Shown piece after piece: positions 34,801 to 48,087 of a stretch of 64,000 bases of DNA (the first letter of the stretch is position 1; each line of letters begins with the position of its first letter). The DNA comes from Liolophura sinensis (taxonomy: Eukaryota; Mollusca; Polyplacophora; Chitonida; Chitonidae): assembly GCF_032854445.1 (NCBI RefSeq), contig NC_088295.1:27145385-27209384 (forward strand). The letters run 5' to 3'. The translations under genes and the position numbers were made by a program. The notes under the pieces are model-generated. The model was given only the letters and a program-made list of their open reading frames with translations. It ran no database searches and was not told the DNA's origin.

Positions 34801-37800
34801 GCATATTGCAGCCATAAAACTGTTAGCCTGATGACGGTGGGTGCTTCCTTTGACGTTCAAGAGCAGTTCTCCTGGCCATTAGTTCGAGCAATTGATCAAG
34901 TTGGCGATGCTAAACGATTGGGTAAATGCCGGTTTGCCGATAAGGGGCCTGGCTGCCTGCTCGCTATTTAAGTGTGTCCGATCCGGAACCGATAGCTGTG
35001 CTGCTAGTCATCTCAGCAAACCTAGCGCCATGTTGTCATTATAATAGCAATGTCACAGCCGGCGAGATGGCATATCATCGGACACTATTGATGACCGCGC
35101 TATCAATTTACCCATGTCAACTCTACAAATTACCCTTGTTCCATCTTCCGACATTTTTCATCTGGGTGACACATTTCTATACAACCACAATATTAAGGAG
35201 GCAAATCGGAGTTTAACTAGGCAAGCCACATGTCAAATAGCAAGCTTTGATGCCTTGGAAGAAACAGACCAATTTTGACAGTTGATATTTTATCCATTCC
35301 CGATCTATGCTGTTTCATTATAATATCTGTATTTCTTTACAAAGATAATTTGATCAACTTATAGGATTAGTCATAAACAGTTTTGAATTTATTTAAGATG
35401 GTTTCCACTTTCTTTGCAAAGCGATTACTCAAATATATTAAGCGTGGAGAAACAGTGTTTAATCTTTACTTATGGGCGGGTTTTATGTCAATCATATTGA
35501 ATTTTTGGGGAAAAAATTAACTTAAGCTTTTTACTTGGTGCAAAAAAAGTTATGCCTAGCTCTGACCGACAAAATGACCTGTAATAATAAGTTACAAGAT
35601 GTGCCGCATTAAACAAATACGGTACTGAAGAACGGGGTAATAACGTATTATAAAGTAGATCAACGCTTGAGTGAGATCACTAAATCGTCATAACATGGAT
35701 AAGGTATTTGTTCTTTTGAAGATTTATTTGTGGTTTCCATGGTATGTTTGACATCAACCGTAGGTTTTATGAAGCGGGTGCCTATACAGTCATAGTGCCC
35801 TGTATTATGTAGTTCGTTACTGAGATACACTCATTCTGGAAAAGATCACTGAGGATTATAATCAAATTATTATGTCCCCATGAAAAATTGGTTGATCTAG
35901 TAAGATGATATAACGCGCCAGTTTTTAAAATGAAACCCTCTACACTCTCAAGAAAAGCAGTATATTTACCAGTTAATTTTTCTGTAATAAAGACAAATGT
36001 GCTGATTATGCAACTTCTTTCCTCGTTTCTCTAAAATATATATTTTTACATAGATAACGTTTATGTCAGTAATAAATCTATATTAGAAGCACTCCTGCAT
36101 ATTTCTCATCTCTTTTATGTATACAACAATTTGGTCCTCCTCGTGTTTACCGTCTGACAGATTTTAATATCATAGGAAAAAATTCTATAAAATTGACACG
36201 CACTTCTATTGATCTATTCAAAACGGCCGTGTTCTTGTTCGTGTTTGAAGAGTAGAACACGAGGTTCTGTCATATCCCAAGGTCTGAGTTTACCACACGG
36301 GTAAAAGTAATGTATAGAGAGGCTGGGGTAAGCCCAAGGAAATATTTAACATATGGAACGGTGAGAGTTTCAGATTGAGTGTATTATAGAGAGTGCTAGC
36401 GCGATGTATTGGTGGTCACACGTTATGTCAACAGGCTGGGTTAATGTAATACGGGGTCGGGAAATCCCGTGGTAGGCCGTTCTGGTCGCTGGATAGATAC
36501 ATACTAATTACTGCGCGACAAGGCTGGGGCGACATGCAAGCATTATCAAAGCCGTATTTACATAATGCGACCAGCAGAAAAGTCAAATATAGTAAATGAC
36601 ATCACAGTCTCGCAAGACAAATAACTCCTACATTGGGAAGCAAGGTTTTGATACAACTAGCCATCGGCGGTGAACTATGAGTGACAGTCATATAGGGTGG
36701 GCCTCTGCCAGCTTTGTTTAATACTGGTATCTTAACCTGTGACCAAGTGAATATCAGATCTGGAAAGAACATTGCCAGCGTTTCTTCATGAAGTCAGGTA
36801 TCACTCTGTTTGGGATGGCGCCTAGAAAAGGTAATTTAGCTTCATTGAATCCAGTTTTTTTTGTTTATTTATCAAGTTTCAAGTGGTGTAACACCGAAAA
36901 GTGAAAACTCTGTATTTCAACTGTTTGTCTTGTCGTCATCACTCTCCTGAAGGCTGCAAAACAAAATGCCGAACTGTTGAGTCACAATGAAGTAATCCTT
37001 TTCGGAGTTACACAAATTGTGTATTACGTAAAACTTTTCAGTGGCTCTATAAAATTTGTCAGCACGTAAAGTGGCGTAAAACATCATTATTCTTTCTACT
37101 TAAATTGTCAAGTCAAGGTAATTTTAGTTTTTATTCTTGTCTTTAAAATTATTTATAAAATTATAATTTGTCACCAAGACATGCGTGTTAAGACATAATC
37201 ATTCATTCATTCTATTTTGCTTGTATGAGTTCGTCAATAACATGCCTAATGTAGGTGGTTTTCCATGGACACTCCGGTTTACACCACTCATAAAACATAC
37301 CTCCATTGTATAAGTGAAAAATACTTGTATTTATGACCTTAACAAAAATAAAATAAACAAAGAAAATTTAGATTGTGTCCATGTTCAAAAATATTTCATC
37401 CATATAGCGGCGGTAAGGTTTATGACTGGAGTAAGGCGAGAACAGTTAAGTGGAGTGTTTAAATAACAGCTCAGGACGTCAATCGGTAAACAATATCCCC
37501 CAAATCGATTTCATTAATAAAATTTTAATCAAAATCTGGAGAGTGGTGCTCTTACACTGATTGTGTCCTCTATATTTAAATCTATTTGGAATGGCACGGT
37601 GGTATACAATTAAAGCATAGGCGTGTTCCATGCTTGCAGTCTGATATAATCATAAATTCGTAAGCCAAATGAGAGATTCGAAGCTTTTGTTGGACCAAAA
37701 TATGTGAGGGAAAGCGAGTAGTCCGAATAGTCAACTATGCCAGAAACAACTAATATATACCGATTTTTTCATAAAACTAGTGAGAAATGTATGATGTTCT

Positions 37801-38371
37801 GTGCTCCTGTATGTCTGTTATGGTAAGTTATGGTCTTGTTGCTATTTTTACGTATGATCCATGACAACGCTTTGAACTTATAGCCTCGGCATCTATCACT
37901 GTGTACACAGAAAACCTTTATGAATGACATAATTGAACTTGGTGTACACGTATATTGTCTGGTTGTCAACTAATCATCCCTCGTATGCTTCAACATGCGA
38001 GTAGGTATATAGGCACCTCCGGCTGCATGGAACTCTGGGGCTCAAGGACAGTTATACTAGCTGAGAGAAAAGGCAGAGAGAATGACCGTTAACACACCAC
38101 TGCGAGCCACTACAACAATTAAATGGAAATAGTATTTATTATTTATTGTTTCAGAGGAGGTAGCGTTGCTGCAAGTGTATACATATACTGACTCTGCATT
38201 CATATGTTTTTATTCTGCACAAACATATTTATTGCACAGTCACTTATATACAGTGTTGGCGCTATCGTACACTTGTATATTCCTGTACCTTTCAAACACG
38301 ATTTTTTTAAATACATGTGTCTTTTTCTAACGCTCTGAACGCCTACTAAATTGTAGAACAATGGTATGTTT
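31840..38371. other. Probable long intron or gene desert
   Basis: No second exon could be recognised. Frames at 32651-32893 (-), 33457-33714 (both strands), 34747-35216 (+) and others lack domains and paired splice sites. GC-raised parts at 33700-33960, 34900-35080 and 36240-36800 might be regulatory. Confidence 0.4.
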
Positions 38372-38374
38372 GAT

Positions 38375-38409
<35 letters not shown>

Positions 38410-38425
38410 TTTGATTGGTGTTTCA
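38372..38425 (-). mobile_element. SINE 3'-end remnant, minus orientation
   Basis: (ATTT)n at 38372-38412 followed by GATTGGTGTTTCATGG is the reverse complement of the SINE tail and its last 15 bases. The rest is lost or diverged. A strong pyrimidine-AG site at 38153-38154 lies nearby, with a 58-codon AT-rich open frame that I do not support as an exon. Confidence 0.65.
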
Positions 38426-39524
38426 TGGATATGTTTGTAATATACCAAAAAATCACAATAATTTGTTCTTGTGCAATGACTTAACTACTACATATATACC
38501 CCTGTTTCCATATAAGCTTAGAAATCAGGTTTGGTTTATGGTAAGGAAAACAAAAATTTAGCTTTGAAACATACAGTTTTGCATTGTAAATTATGTATTT
38601 TAGGCAAGCATTGTGATTCTAATTGATTCTAATCTAATTCTAAAATCAAATTCACGGAACTGGCCAGAATATCTTATTAAGCAGTTGATGTCTGTCTATT
38701 ATCCATGTCCTCAGTTATAAAACTCTCTTGGATTCCTCTGTACATAGCTTCGGGAGAACATGTTCCTCTTGTTCTTCAAGGGCTGGGCAAATCAGATTTC
38801 ACAACACCTTGTTATGTGCTAACAGAGAACAGCTTAAACTAATTAATTTATTTCTTTTCGACTGCGATCTCTACCCTTGTGTTAATCTTAATGACTTTCT
38901 TAACAGTACATTAAACGAAGTTAACTCCAGCTCCCACCTTGACAATATGTTATATTAGATTAGGTGGTTATCAATAGAGACTACCTTCCAGATGACTGGC
39001 CGCCTTTGTCAGGCGATCTTAACATGCTCTCTCTCAACTCCCTGTAACAGATTTAAAAAGAAGTTTATTGAGAAAGGCACGCGTTCCCCGACCCCTTGGC
39101 CCCTTCTGTAAGCCTGAGACGATTGTACACAATTTTACGCCCTTTCAACTCTGAATATAAGCCAATCTGGTCTTCCCGAAGTGTGTCTGTATGCATTTAT
39201 GTCATGATGGAACAGTTCCACTGCAGCCTTTTGTGAACAAAAAGTATACTTGCCATATACGTAGAAACCACCTGAACATAACTGCTCCACCCACATGTAC
39301 CATGTGTGAATCGATCTATCAATCAAACAATCAACACCTTTCGTGATCTTTCCTTAATTAGGCACTGTATAAGTGTCCATGTTCATTACATTAACGTTTT
39401 GCTTTGTCGAACAGTTGCCGTCAAACCGCGACTGAAATATACATATTAGATCAGGCAATTATTCACGGACAGTATACGAAATTGAAATTTGATTTGAATG
39501 TCATAATTATAATATTTTCTTTTG

Positions 39525-39560
39525 ACCTGAGACGTCCATCTTGGTTGACGACTGGTACCA
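39525..39560 (+). repeat. Dispersed repeat family, copy 4 (core only)
   Basis: ACCTGAGACGTCCATCTTGG followed by TTGACGACTGGTACCA matches the centre of copies 2 and 5. Confidence 0.5.
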
Positions 39561-39648
39561 TAAATTCCATACATCATTGAAAAATGATGACTGATTATTT
39601 ATACAATTATTCACCCATAAAATTGACCTCCTGTATATACGTGACAAA

Positions 39649-39690
39649 TTATTGAGTGTGGCGTCAAATAAATAAATAAATCAATCAATA
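39649..39690 (+). mobile_element. SINE tail remnant
   Basis: ATTGAGTGTGGCGTCAAATA followed by AATAAATAAATC resembles the SINE 3' end with an internal deletion of the AAACACCAAT part. Confidence 0.45.
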
Positions 39691-42600
39691 TAATTAAATA
39701 TTTCCTCCATATTCATTTGAAAGTTTGTGTTATAATTTTAGGCTGTTTGGAAACGAGTTTTACGATTTTCGACTTGTCGAACTTGACGCCTACACATTTG
39801 TGTTGCATCTCTGGTGTTTTGCTGCCCACTCATGAATATTTGCCTTATACAACGATTCAAGAAAACCTTAGCAAAGACAAATACACTGATATAAGCGAAG
39901 AAGAATTGTGGAGTTTATTTGTTATCAGAAGTCAGGAATAAAATAGAGCATTTTGATTATAAAGGTTTAAAAACATTAAAAGATTAATGTGTCATTCAGT
40001 TGTTTCTAAAACATGATAACTACATGTATTAAACCTGGAAAATGTTTTTAATCAAAATGACATCACTTGTAACTTGTATTATAAAGCCATGGCCACATGG
40101 TAAGATTAATCGGCTCTGTTTCCAAATCAGAAGTAACTTACACATTACTGGTTCGGCTTTGTTTAGATCCAAAGTGACCATCTAGACCTATCATGTGTTT
40201 AAAGATGGTATCTCTCTCTAGTATTTGGAGTCTTCTGCCCATGGACCAATGACCATTCAAATTACAGCTTCAATTACAGCAATGGGATTGTGTTTATAGC
40301 TTTATTGCCGTAAGTTTGTCGGAAACTTGTTGAGATATGTTGGTTTTGCTTGGACTTGGAATCGTGAAAGTGAGATGGGCCTGCATACATCATAAAGCTC
40401 AACAATGAAATGAATTAACATATTTTGAATCTGCTTTGGCTTTATGCAAATAAAGTTATTTCATAATTTACAGAATACTTCCAGGAGAAGTTATTGTGAT
40501 TGGTTATGAAAAACCTTGTAGCGGCAAATGAATAATCAGAACTGCTGTTATAATTTTACTTTCAATATCTTACGGCTCGTTTTGTCAAAACAATGAATAT
40601 TTACATAAATAGGGCTTATTGCCCAAAATTTTAATAAAAACTGTAAGAAGGGAAATTGTCTTCACGCCCTTCTAATTAAGACGCCTCAGGTAGTGCCGGC
40701 CGAGCTGTGAGGTAGGGCAGGTCCGGGGCCCGGTAAGGATTACGCTATGTAATATTCTACGTGTTCATCGTCTATCACTCTTGTCGCTCTCCTAATACCA
40801 GGGATTAAAGAACACTGGTAGAAAATAAGCACCTCATATTGGGAATTTCTACAAATAATTTCACCGTTGGCTTGGCGACAATTTATCACCGGAGATCTGG
40901 GTGTGGAAGGGACCATCCCACCAGCGTAGTCTCATATATAGATACAGACAATGAATAACTGGTTACAGCTAGAGGTCGGATCTCACTTGAACTCCCAGAT
41001 CCTCGCTCGACGACAAAACCACCGCTTATTTAAATGGGCATCCAAGCAGAAAACGATAGTGCCTGAAGAGCTGGTTAGAAGTGGCTAGCTATAGGTGTGG
41101 GGGGGTCATTCCATTCTGCCCTGTGAAACGAATGTCACAAGCTTCTCCCCGCCTTCCTATTTTCTCTCGAGACGATTTTCTCGCCCAGATTTTGTTCATT
41201 AATTATGATTTATGTATCTTTTATGCCGCCCCTAACAAAGGCTTGTTTAAACTGATAGCCGTCCGCCATACGCACTCACAAATACCGCTCTGGGACAGAA
41301 AACCGTAAACGTTTCATTTGCTTCGTCTGTTTTTACAAATTACACAACTTGTGATACCAATCTGAGGGTCGACGTGTCAATTACTTCCTAAATTGGTCAC
41401 CGAAGCCTAATTTAGTTCAATTTCTGGGCACTTGGAATCTGGCTGTTTGGGCTGGCTGTCGCCGGCAGCAGGAGACCGGCAGCCGAGCATTAATCCCCAT
41501 CAGGCACACCGATTAATATGTGCTCTCTTACCAGACCCGCCAGCCCTAATGAAGACAGAAAAGGGGCATGCGGCTTGTCTAATATTTCAACACTTTTTAT
41601 ATTTTTATAAAAACTGAGCCACGGGCGTTAGCTTAATAAGGAATATTAGACCAGGGCACCAAAATTAAAGTTTTTCGAACAATTCTTTATTTATGCAAAA
41701 TCTGACGTCCTGAAACCATTAATTATAATAATAAATTTAAATCAGTGTTTAATATTCCTCTCATGATCTATCTTGCAAACGTAAGACGCAATTTTTGTGG
41801 TGGAAAAAGGTACATTTTGGTACCAAAATATCAAGAAATATTCCTTTATTAGTTTTAATTACTCGGCAAAGAGGAAATACAACTAACACTAACGCAAATA
41901 CTACAAAAAGATTACAGAAACTTTGACACAGGTTTTACTTCCCGTGGTGTTTTCAGAGGAAGTAAAGCATATAGTTGTTGTTTGTATAGCTGCTTTAAAC
42001 GATATTGTCTGTTCCCCCTAAAACTATCTAAAGCACGGATGCTTGTTATTTCTTTTAATATGACGAAACCAGGGAAAATCATGTTCTGTGGGAGTCTTTG
42101 ACAAACAGCCTGTTGACACAATGTCCCCCCGCCACGGGTCAAAGACTTGTAGTTCTGTGATTAAAAAGGCCACTCGCTCTGACAAGCTATTGATTTAAAG
42201 GAGGCCCTCAAACAACCAAGCGCAAAGACAAACAATAAACAGTTTAGGAGCACATAAACCCTACATACAAATGCATACATGCTCAGATTTAAACTCCAAA
42301 GATTTCACAAATTCTCTTCAAAACAAAATTTCAAAGGAATTCGAATTATATGAAAGACAAGACTAGATTGAAGTCTCTTTATTCGTATCGTTCTGTCGGT
42401 TTACGGCAAACAATACATGCGACGGCCTTTTGATTTCAGTATTTAAATGTTTATCTGAGGATGAAGGATATATACGTTAAACAGATGAGTAAGGATTAAG
42501 GCGTCATTTCTATGTTTTGAAAGTCAAATTTTTGTTGGCCTCAAAACACATTTAAGCAAGCCCTAATTCCGCCGAATATGGTCACATGATGTCTAGAGCC

Positions 42601-42781
42601 ATATTGTACAAAATGTGTATTATAGTGAAAAGGTACATGTCATCATTTAAACTCATTGTTTAATACTTTTATCCAATTTCCGTTTTAGCTAATGCTGTTA
42701 GAAGGGGATTCTCTAGTCCAGATAGTTATCTATGGGTTGGTGTTCGCATTCACACGTTTACCTTGTCTGCAGTCCACAGTT
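39691..42781. other. No gene seen; GC-raised block
   Basis: The block at 40670-41560 is clearly less AT-rich than its surroundings, with short frames on the plus strand (41081-41308, 41432-41617) that lack supported starts and splice pairs. It could be regulatory DNA. The rest is AT-rich with nothing supportable. Confidence 0.4.
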
Positions 42782-43105
42782 ATGTTCACATTGTAAAGCT
42801 CTCCTGTTAACATTGAACAATTTTCATATTCCCATTGCAGAATTCTCATGTTCACATTGTAAAGTTCTCCTGCTAACATTGAACACTTTTCATATTCCCA
42901 TTGCAGAGTTCTCATGTTCACATTGTAAAGCTCTCCTGCTAACATTGAACAATTTTCATATTCCCATTGCAGAGTTCTCATGTTCACATTGTAAAGCTCT
43001 CCTGCTAACATTGAACAATTTTCATATTCCCATTGCAGAGTTCTCATGTTCACATTGTAAAACTCTCGAGTTCACAATGAACAATTCTCATATTATGTTC
43101 ACAGA
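42782..43105 (+). repeat. 66-bp minisatellite built from three 22-bp monomers
   Basis: ATGTTCACATTGTAAA recurs at 42782, 42848, 42914, 42980 and 43046, exactly 66 bases apart. Each 66-mer is itself three diverged 22-mers: TTCTCATGTTCACATTGTAA(AG), CTCTCCTGCTAACATTGAAC(AA) and TTTTCATATTCCCATTGCAG(AG). The 66-mer copies are almost identical, while the three 22-mers within each differ greatly. Since 66 is 22 codons, both strands are open (171 codons +, 107 codons -). These are repeat artefacts unless transcripts show otherwise. Confidence 0.95.
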
Positions 43106-44097
43106 TCTCACTGACCTGCATATAACTATGTTAGCGATATCACAGCATTTCTTGATCTCTAACTCGTCCAGAAGTACAGAAGGAATTGATAAACAAATGC
43201 AGAAAGACATCAAGCACCAAGTTTCCTGCACCCATAAATCAAAATAACAACGTTAAATAAAACGAAACTAAATACGTTAAGCCTTTAGTCAGACTACCGT
43301 ACCACAAACATACAGTGTGTTTTGTTTACATCGCCCATAACTGTGATCAGAATGTGGCTAATGTCTTCACCATATACAGTGTGTTCTGAAACACAGAATA
43401 CGTCATATGATTCTCACTAATAACATGAATCTGGAAGGTTGTCCGTTTCGCTTTAGTGTTTTGTTTTTTTTTTGACTCTTTGGTTTAGAGATATAGCAAG
43501 AGTAAAATGTGGACACAGAAAACTGAAATGATAACGGAAAAAGTATGATTTCATTATTTTAAGGTCAAAGCGTGTCATTAGAAGGGAATGGTAGAATTAC
43601 TACCTGGCTGAATGTTTTCAGATGTACTATCTGGAAGACAATTTACGTTTTACCGAATGAGAAGTTGTTTTGGCGAATTTACGTTTTGGTAGATATGTAG
43701 AACTGAGCTTGGGAGTATGTCCGGTTTTTTTTATTAAAAACGTTTACAGATGTACCATCGCGACGTAATGCCTATACTATGCAACGTCGTGTGGCCTTTG
43801 GACTCGTAAAAAGCACACATATTTAACATCACATTAAGCAGAGTTCACTATAGATCGGTTTTATCGGCACATGGAATTCGACTAGTCCAATGAAAATGTG
43901 ACACACTCTGAACTGCCTCGTCCACAGGATGCAATTTGGCGTAACTAGTTTGTAATTTGTATAAATTTTCGTTCCATTTTCGAAAGTTGTATTTTAGTTG
44001 TGTTCGGCGAGTCGCTATTACAAGTCACTCCGTATGCTATACGTAGAAACGGATTTAATGAACTCCTGACTCAGGTAAATGGACAAGAAGCCGGATT
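43106..44097. other. No gene seen
   Basis: AT-rich, with no supported exon. Confidence 0.5.
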
Positions 44098-44150
44098 TCA
44101 CCGGTTACGTGTGACCACTTGCTAACTATCACGCTGTCGTCCATGCTCTG
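44098..44150 (+). repeat. Dispersed unit related to the 52130 tandem repeat
   Basis: CACCGGTTACGTGTGACCAC and then CTATCACGCTGTCGTCCATG match the unit at 52140-52260 (ACCGGTTGTGTGTGACCAGA, ATCACACTGT). The matched part is interrupted by a gap. Confidence 0.4.
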
Positions 44151-44417
44151 GACATCCCATGCACGTAACGCTGTGTATACTTCGTAAATCTGTACGTGGC
44201 AGTTCATGATGATCATAAAACAGGTCTCTGGCCTTCCATGGTGATATAATTGTGCATGTCCGTATATGCCCGGGTCATTGTGTTATGTAGAGTGTGGTTA
44301 GCGACAGCTCTAATGGTCCTTTTTAGATTTGGACCGTCCGTTATAGCGATGTGTGTGCTTGCACGGTCATAAGGCTTAATGACAGTATTTCTAAAAACTC
44401 AACAAACATCTGTGTAT

Positions 44418-44957
44418 TCATCGATATGGTCTGATTGAAAGTGCAAAGTGAAATTGGGTTTGCTTGGGCGAAACTACACGTTCTGTAACAACAAACATAG
44501 CTATAACGATAGGCTGTCGAGATCTAATTAATAGCGCTTCAAATAGATAGCTTGAGTTAGGGTATTGAGATGCGCAGTCACGGTGGCCATCTGTAGGGAT
44601 GAGGCGAGTGAGAGGGTCGGAACTGAAGGGAGCAGATGGGCACCGCCCCACGAGACTCGCCCCTAGCACAATGGCCAGAGCGGCCAGCCCGGACCGCACC
44701 ACCAGCCCAAAGATGGGGCTCTTGAGTATCACATAGAGACGGAAACTAAAAGTATTGTGAAGACGTAGAATGACAGAGGCTTTCGATGGAGAACTATTAT
44801 TCTTCAACCAGGGGTAATTGTAAAATCTGCTACCGATGCAAATGGGGCATAAATCACAGAGGAATATCGGGCGCGTGCCTCTTGTTGTTCCGTCGTGACC
44901 AAACGAACAGCGACGACAAACTTGCCAGAAACGTCTTGTACTAAGGAAATAATTTTT
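44418..44957 (-). other. Long open frame (179 codons) with a hydrophobic segment, status unclear
   Basis: This minus-strand frame is open from just after the TGA at 44960-44958 to a stop at 44420-44418 and does not lie in a repeat. It holds CRRC and LCPIC-like cysteine pairs near the start and a hydrophobic stretch (about FGLVVRSGLAALAIVLGASL, residues 73-92). There is no usable ATG near the beginning, so it could only be an internal exon or chance. By composition (locally GC-raised), one frame of this size is not surprising in 64 kb. The DNA could equally be conserved non-coding sequence. Confidence 0.15.
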
Positions 44958-47900
44958 TCACAAGGAGAAACCAAAAGACGTCCTGTCCTAAGATTGTGAC
45001 CATGATTGACAGAGGCACGAGAATTAAAATTATAAATCTTTGTGTCTGGTTATAAAAACAGAGGCACTGGGCTGCGTGCGTCCCTACTCGTGTCGGGGTC
45101 ACAGTTGCTAATTGTTATCGCCCCAGACCGCTACTGATTCTCCCAGGTTTATTAGCTAATTGACAGTTTCTTTAGTGGTTATGTGCTCGTCTCTTCCGGG
45201 AACTGTCCTCACATCTTTAGGCCAGATGATAGTTTTATTTATGGCTTTTTTGCTCATTTCTGTTTGCCGCAAGAATCTTTGGTAGTATGGCAGAAACTCT
45301 TACCAAATCCACACTTTTACTTCTAAGCATAATTCTATAGTGCGTATGAACGAGAAGTTGCATCATGCATATTCGTAAACTATGATAAATGACATGTAAA
45401 TAATACGTTTAAATGATTTTAATTTTATTAACAGATTTTTACATATATTCATATTTGTACGTACTTTCCAATAATGTAACTTAGACAATCTTTACAGCTT
45501 TTTCATTCCAATGTTTAAACTCTCCGTGTTACCCGATCAAACTTAATGCTCTTGACTGTACTGCCAGTCTTCACAAAATATCACCATTACATTCCCCATT
45601 GTAATACGTCTGTAAAAATTCGCGCCATCAGACAATGAGATTCCGGGTATTTTTTCACATAAGAGTGTGTAATTGAAAAATTATTAATAACGCTAGCAAG
45701 TCATAATCTCGGTCTCGTTCACACGAGAACGAGTCTGACCTCGTTCTGATCTTATTACGGTGCCAAGATTACTTCCGGTTATACCAGCCTTAACCCCTCT
45801 TAACATTACCCAAACTCCTCGGAAACTTAGGGGATCAATTATTTGCTTTTCGGTCCGCAGAAAATATAGTCTGTATAATTAGTGATGAATATTTGCAATG
45901 CCGCCATAATGGTAGAGCCAAGAAAAAAATCACTCTGTACAACGTAGCTGAATTTTTCAAATTATGCTCGTATGGGCAAAACAGGAACAGGCAATCTAAA
46001 AAGAAATGTAATTAGTGGTGGGATTGGAGAGCTAAGCTTTGAACCCGGCGGATCAAACGGATTATCGGAGCGGTTGGGCAAAACGATCATTATTTGCGTA
46101 TTTCTTGATTCAAATCAGAAAATGAAGTCATGTGTAGTGCTTGGTGATGAACAGGAAAAGATGGGAGATGTAATAAAAACAGCACATTTAAAATGAAAGC
46201 TATGGGAGTATTTCGTAGCACAAAAACTTAAGCCAACGCGGTACGATCGTCTTATACATGTATATGCACAAGAAAGTGCTTTGATAGGTTTGCTTTGTGA
46301 CGATATTTCTAAACAAATGTTAGCTTATTCGGAATAATACAGTCATCTTAACGCCTTCCTCAGCGAGACTCCCCCGGCAATTTGCTGTGGCACTGTTTTC
46401 ATTACCCCAGAAGACATTTATCATGGTCAGTTAAGGGGATTACTCGCATACGGCGACTGGAAAGATTGGTACACGAGCAATTCCCTTCTGAAATTGTATA
46501 CAAATAAGGGATTAGACCAGCCCGGTTTGGCGATCTAGCGCCATGACAGATGTCAGGAAAATAACATTAAATTTTGGGCAAGTGACAAAGTTCAATTTGA
46601 CTGAATTTCCCAGAATTACATTTAAAGGCTGGCAACTCTGATATTACTGTCTGTGAGCGCTACGTTGGCATATTGTAAATTTCAGCTGATGTGATGTGAT
46701 ACGCCAATGATCATATTAAGGGGTTCTCTATAAACCCGATTAGAAAGAGCGCTCGCCAGTCCCGTCACCTTAAAAACGCATCATTAGCTTTGAAAAGGCG
46801 ATAACTGATTCCGATTTAATGAGGCGGGCAAACCAATTTTCCCGTCGAAATGCAAAGGACATATAGAAGGGTTTTTTCCCCAAGAAAACAGTCGCTGAGA
46901 AAAGATCGTGAATACTTGTGGTGAAAGCTTTTTTTGCTCCGTACGTTGATTGTCAGTGGATGGGATGTGAACACATTTGAGAATGTCATTTGAGAACGCC
47001 ATGAATTTTAAGACAACGAGCTGGATGTGTAAATCGTCTCTGTATCGATTAAAATAGGGAAATAGGGTGTGACAGTCGAAAAGAGTCAACCACGCGTTTC
47101 TTCCTTGCGGAGGAATCTCAAGAGAAAGCCAAGGAATTTTGGGGGAAACCAGTATTATTATCATATAGTGTTCTGTTTGTGAACCATGCGTTCATATATA
47201 GCACAGAAACCTCAATATAAGCGATTTATCCCGCATTATGCTGCATAAATTTTATGAACATGGGATTATTAATAATAAAATAAATTATCCGTGTGTCATT
47301 ATTTACATGTACACTAACAAACATTTAGCGTGGTGGATTTAATATTTCATATATGGCCATTAAAATTGTTGAGTATCAAAGCTAAATACGGCACCCCCTT
47401 TCTGGTGCAAAGTATTATCCAGCTTACATTTTATATAATACCTATATTGTGTAAGGGAGGGGAAAAATAATACTCTGTTGTCAGCTGTCCGGACCAAGCT
47501 AGTCCATTGGTCTAAAGTGCTGTGTTCGCTGGCACTTGACCAATGAGATCGCACGCTTGAACCCAACTGTGGCTGATCCAGCTGCGGCTTGAAGGCAAGA
47601 GAATTGTCAGGTGCCCAGCGAAATGCGGTGGTTTATCCCGAATATTTAGTCTTTTCCAACTATAAACATGATCGCTGTCGCATAAATGAATAATTTTTGA
47701 GCATGGCTTTAAATCCTAATCGCTTAAAGAAATAAATGAATAAATTCTTGAATCTTGGTATTTGGAATACGGAATATTGAATTTGGAGTGGGCTTTGTGG
47801 AATATATTGTCAGGGCTATGCTTATTGGTAAGATGCCCTTTGTCACGGTATACATAGTGGATATGTAAAGTTTCTATATCAAAATGTATACATAACGTGT

Positions 47901-48071
47901 ATAAAACGAGATGGAACGAGACAGACATTTTGTTGAGGAAGGAAGGAAGTCTGTTCAAAGGACATGTCTTTTTATCATTCCTTTTTTTCCCGTCGCCATG
48001 TAAACGCTTCTTTTAACCACTCATTCTGTTGTTATGTTGTGTATACTACGTGTATAATAATGAAATTCGGT
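44958..48071. other. No gene seen; GC-raised blocks
   Basis: Frames at 45972-46196 (+, ATG, 74 codons) and 46784-47164 (-, ATG, 126 codons) have no recognisable domain and no splice support. Blocks at 46340-46640 and 47450-47640 are less AT-rich and may be regulatory. Confidence 0.4.
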
Positions 48072-48087
48072 GGGGGGGGGGGGGGGG
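48072..48087 (+). repeat. Homopolymer run of 16 G
   Basis: Sixteen consecutive G in otherwise AT-rich DNA. Length variation and sequencing error are both likely here. Confidence 0.95.

Noticed and set aside
38155-38335. 58-codon frame after the TTGTTTCAG acceptor
   Set aside because: A highly AT-rich, hydrophobic chance-like translation with no upstream partner exon.
42732-43247. 171-codon plus-strand frame and its 107-codon minus-strand partner
   Set aside because: Both are by-products of the 66-bp array; each unit is read as 22 codons with no stop on either strand.
46784-47164. 126-codon minus-strand frame with an ATG
   Set aside because: No recognisable domain, promoter or poly(A) context. 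The length is within chance expectation.
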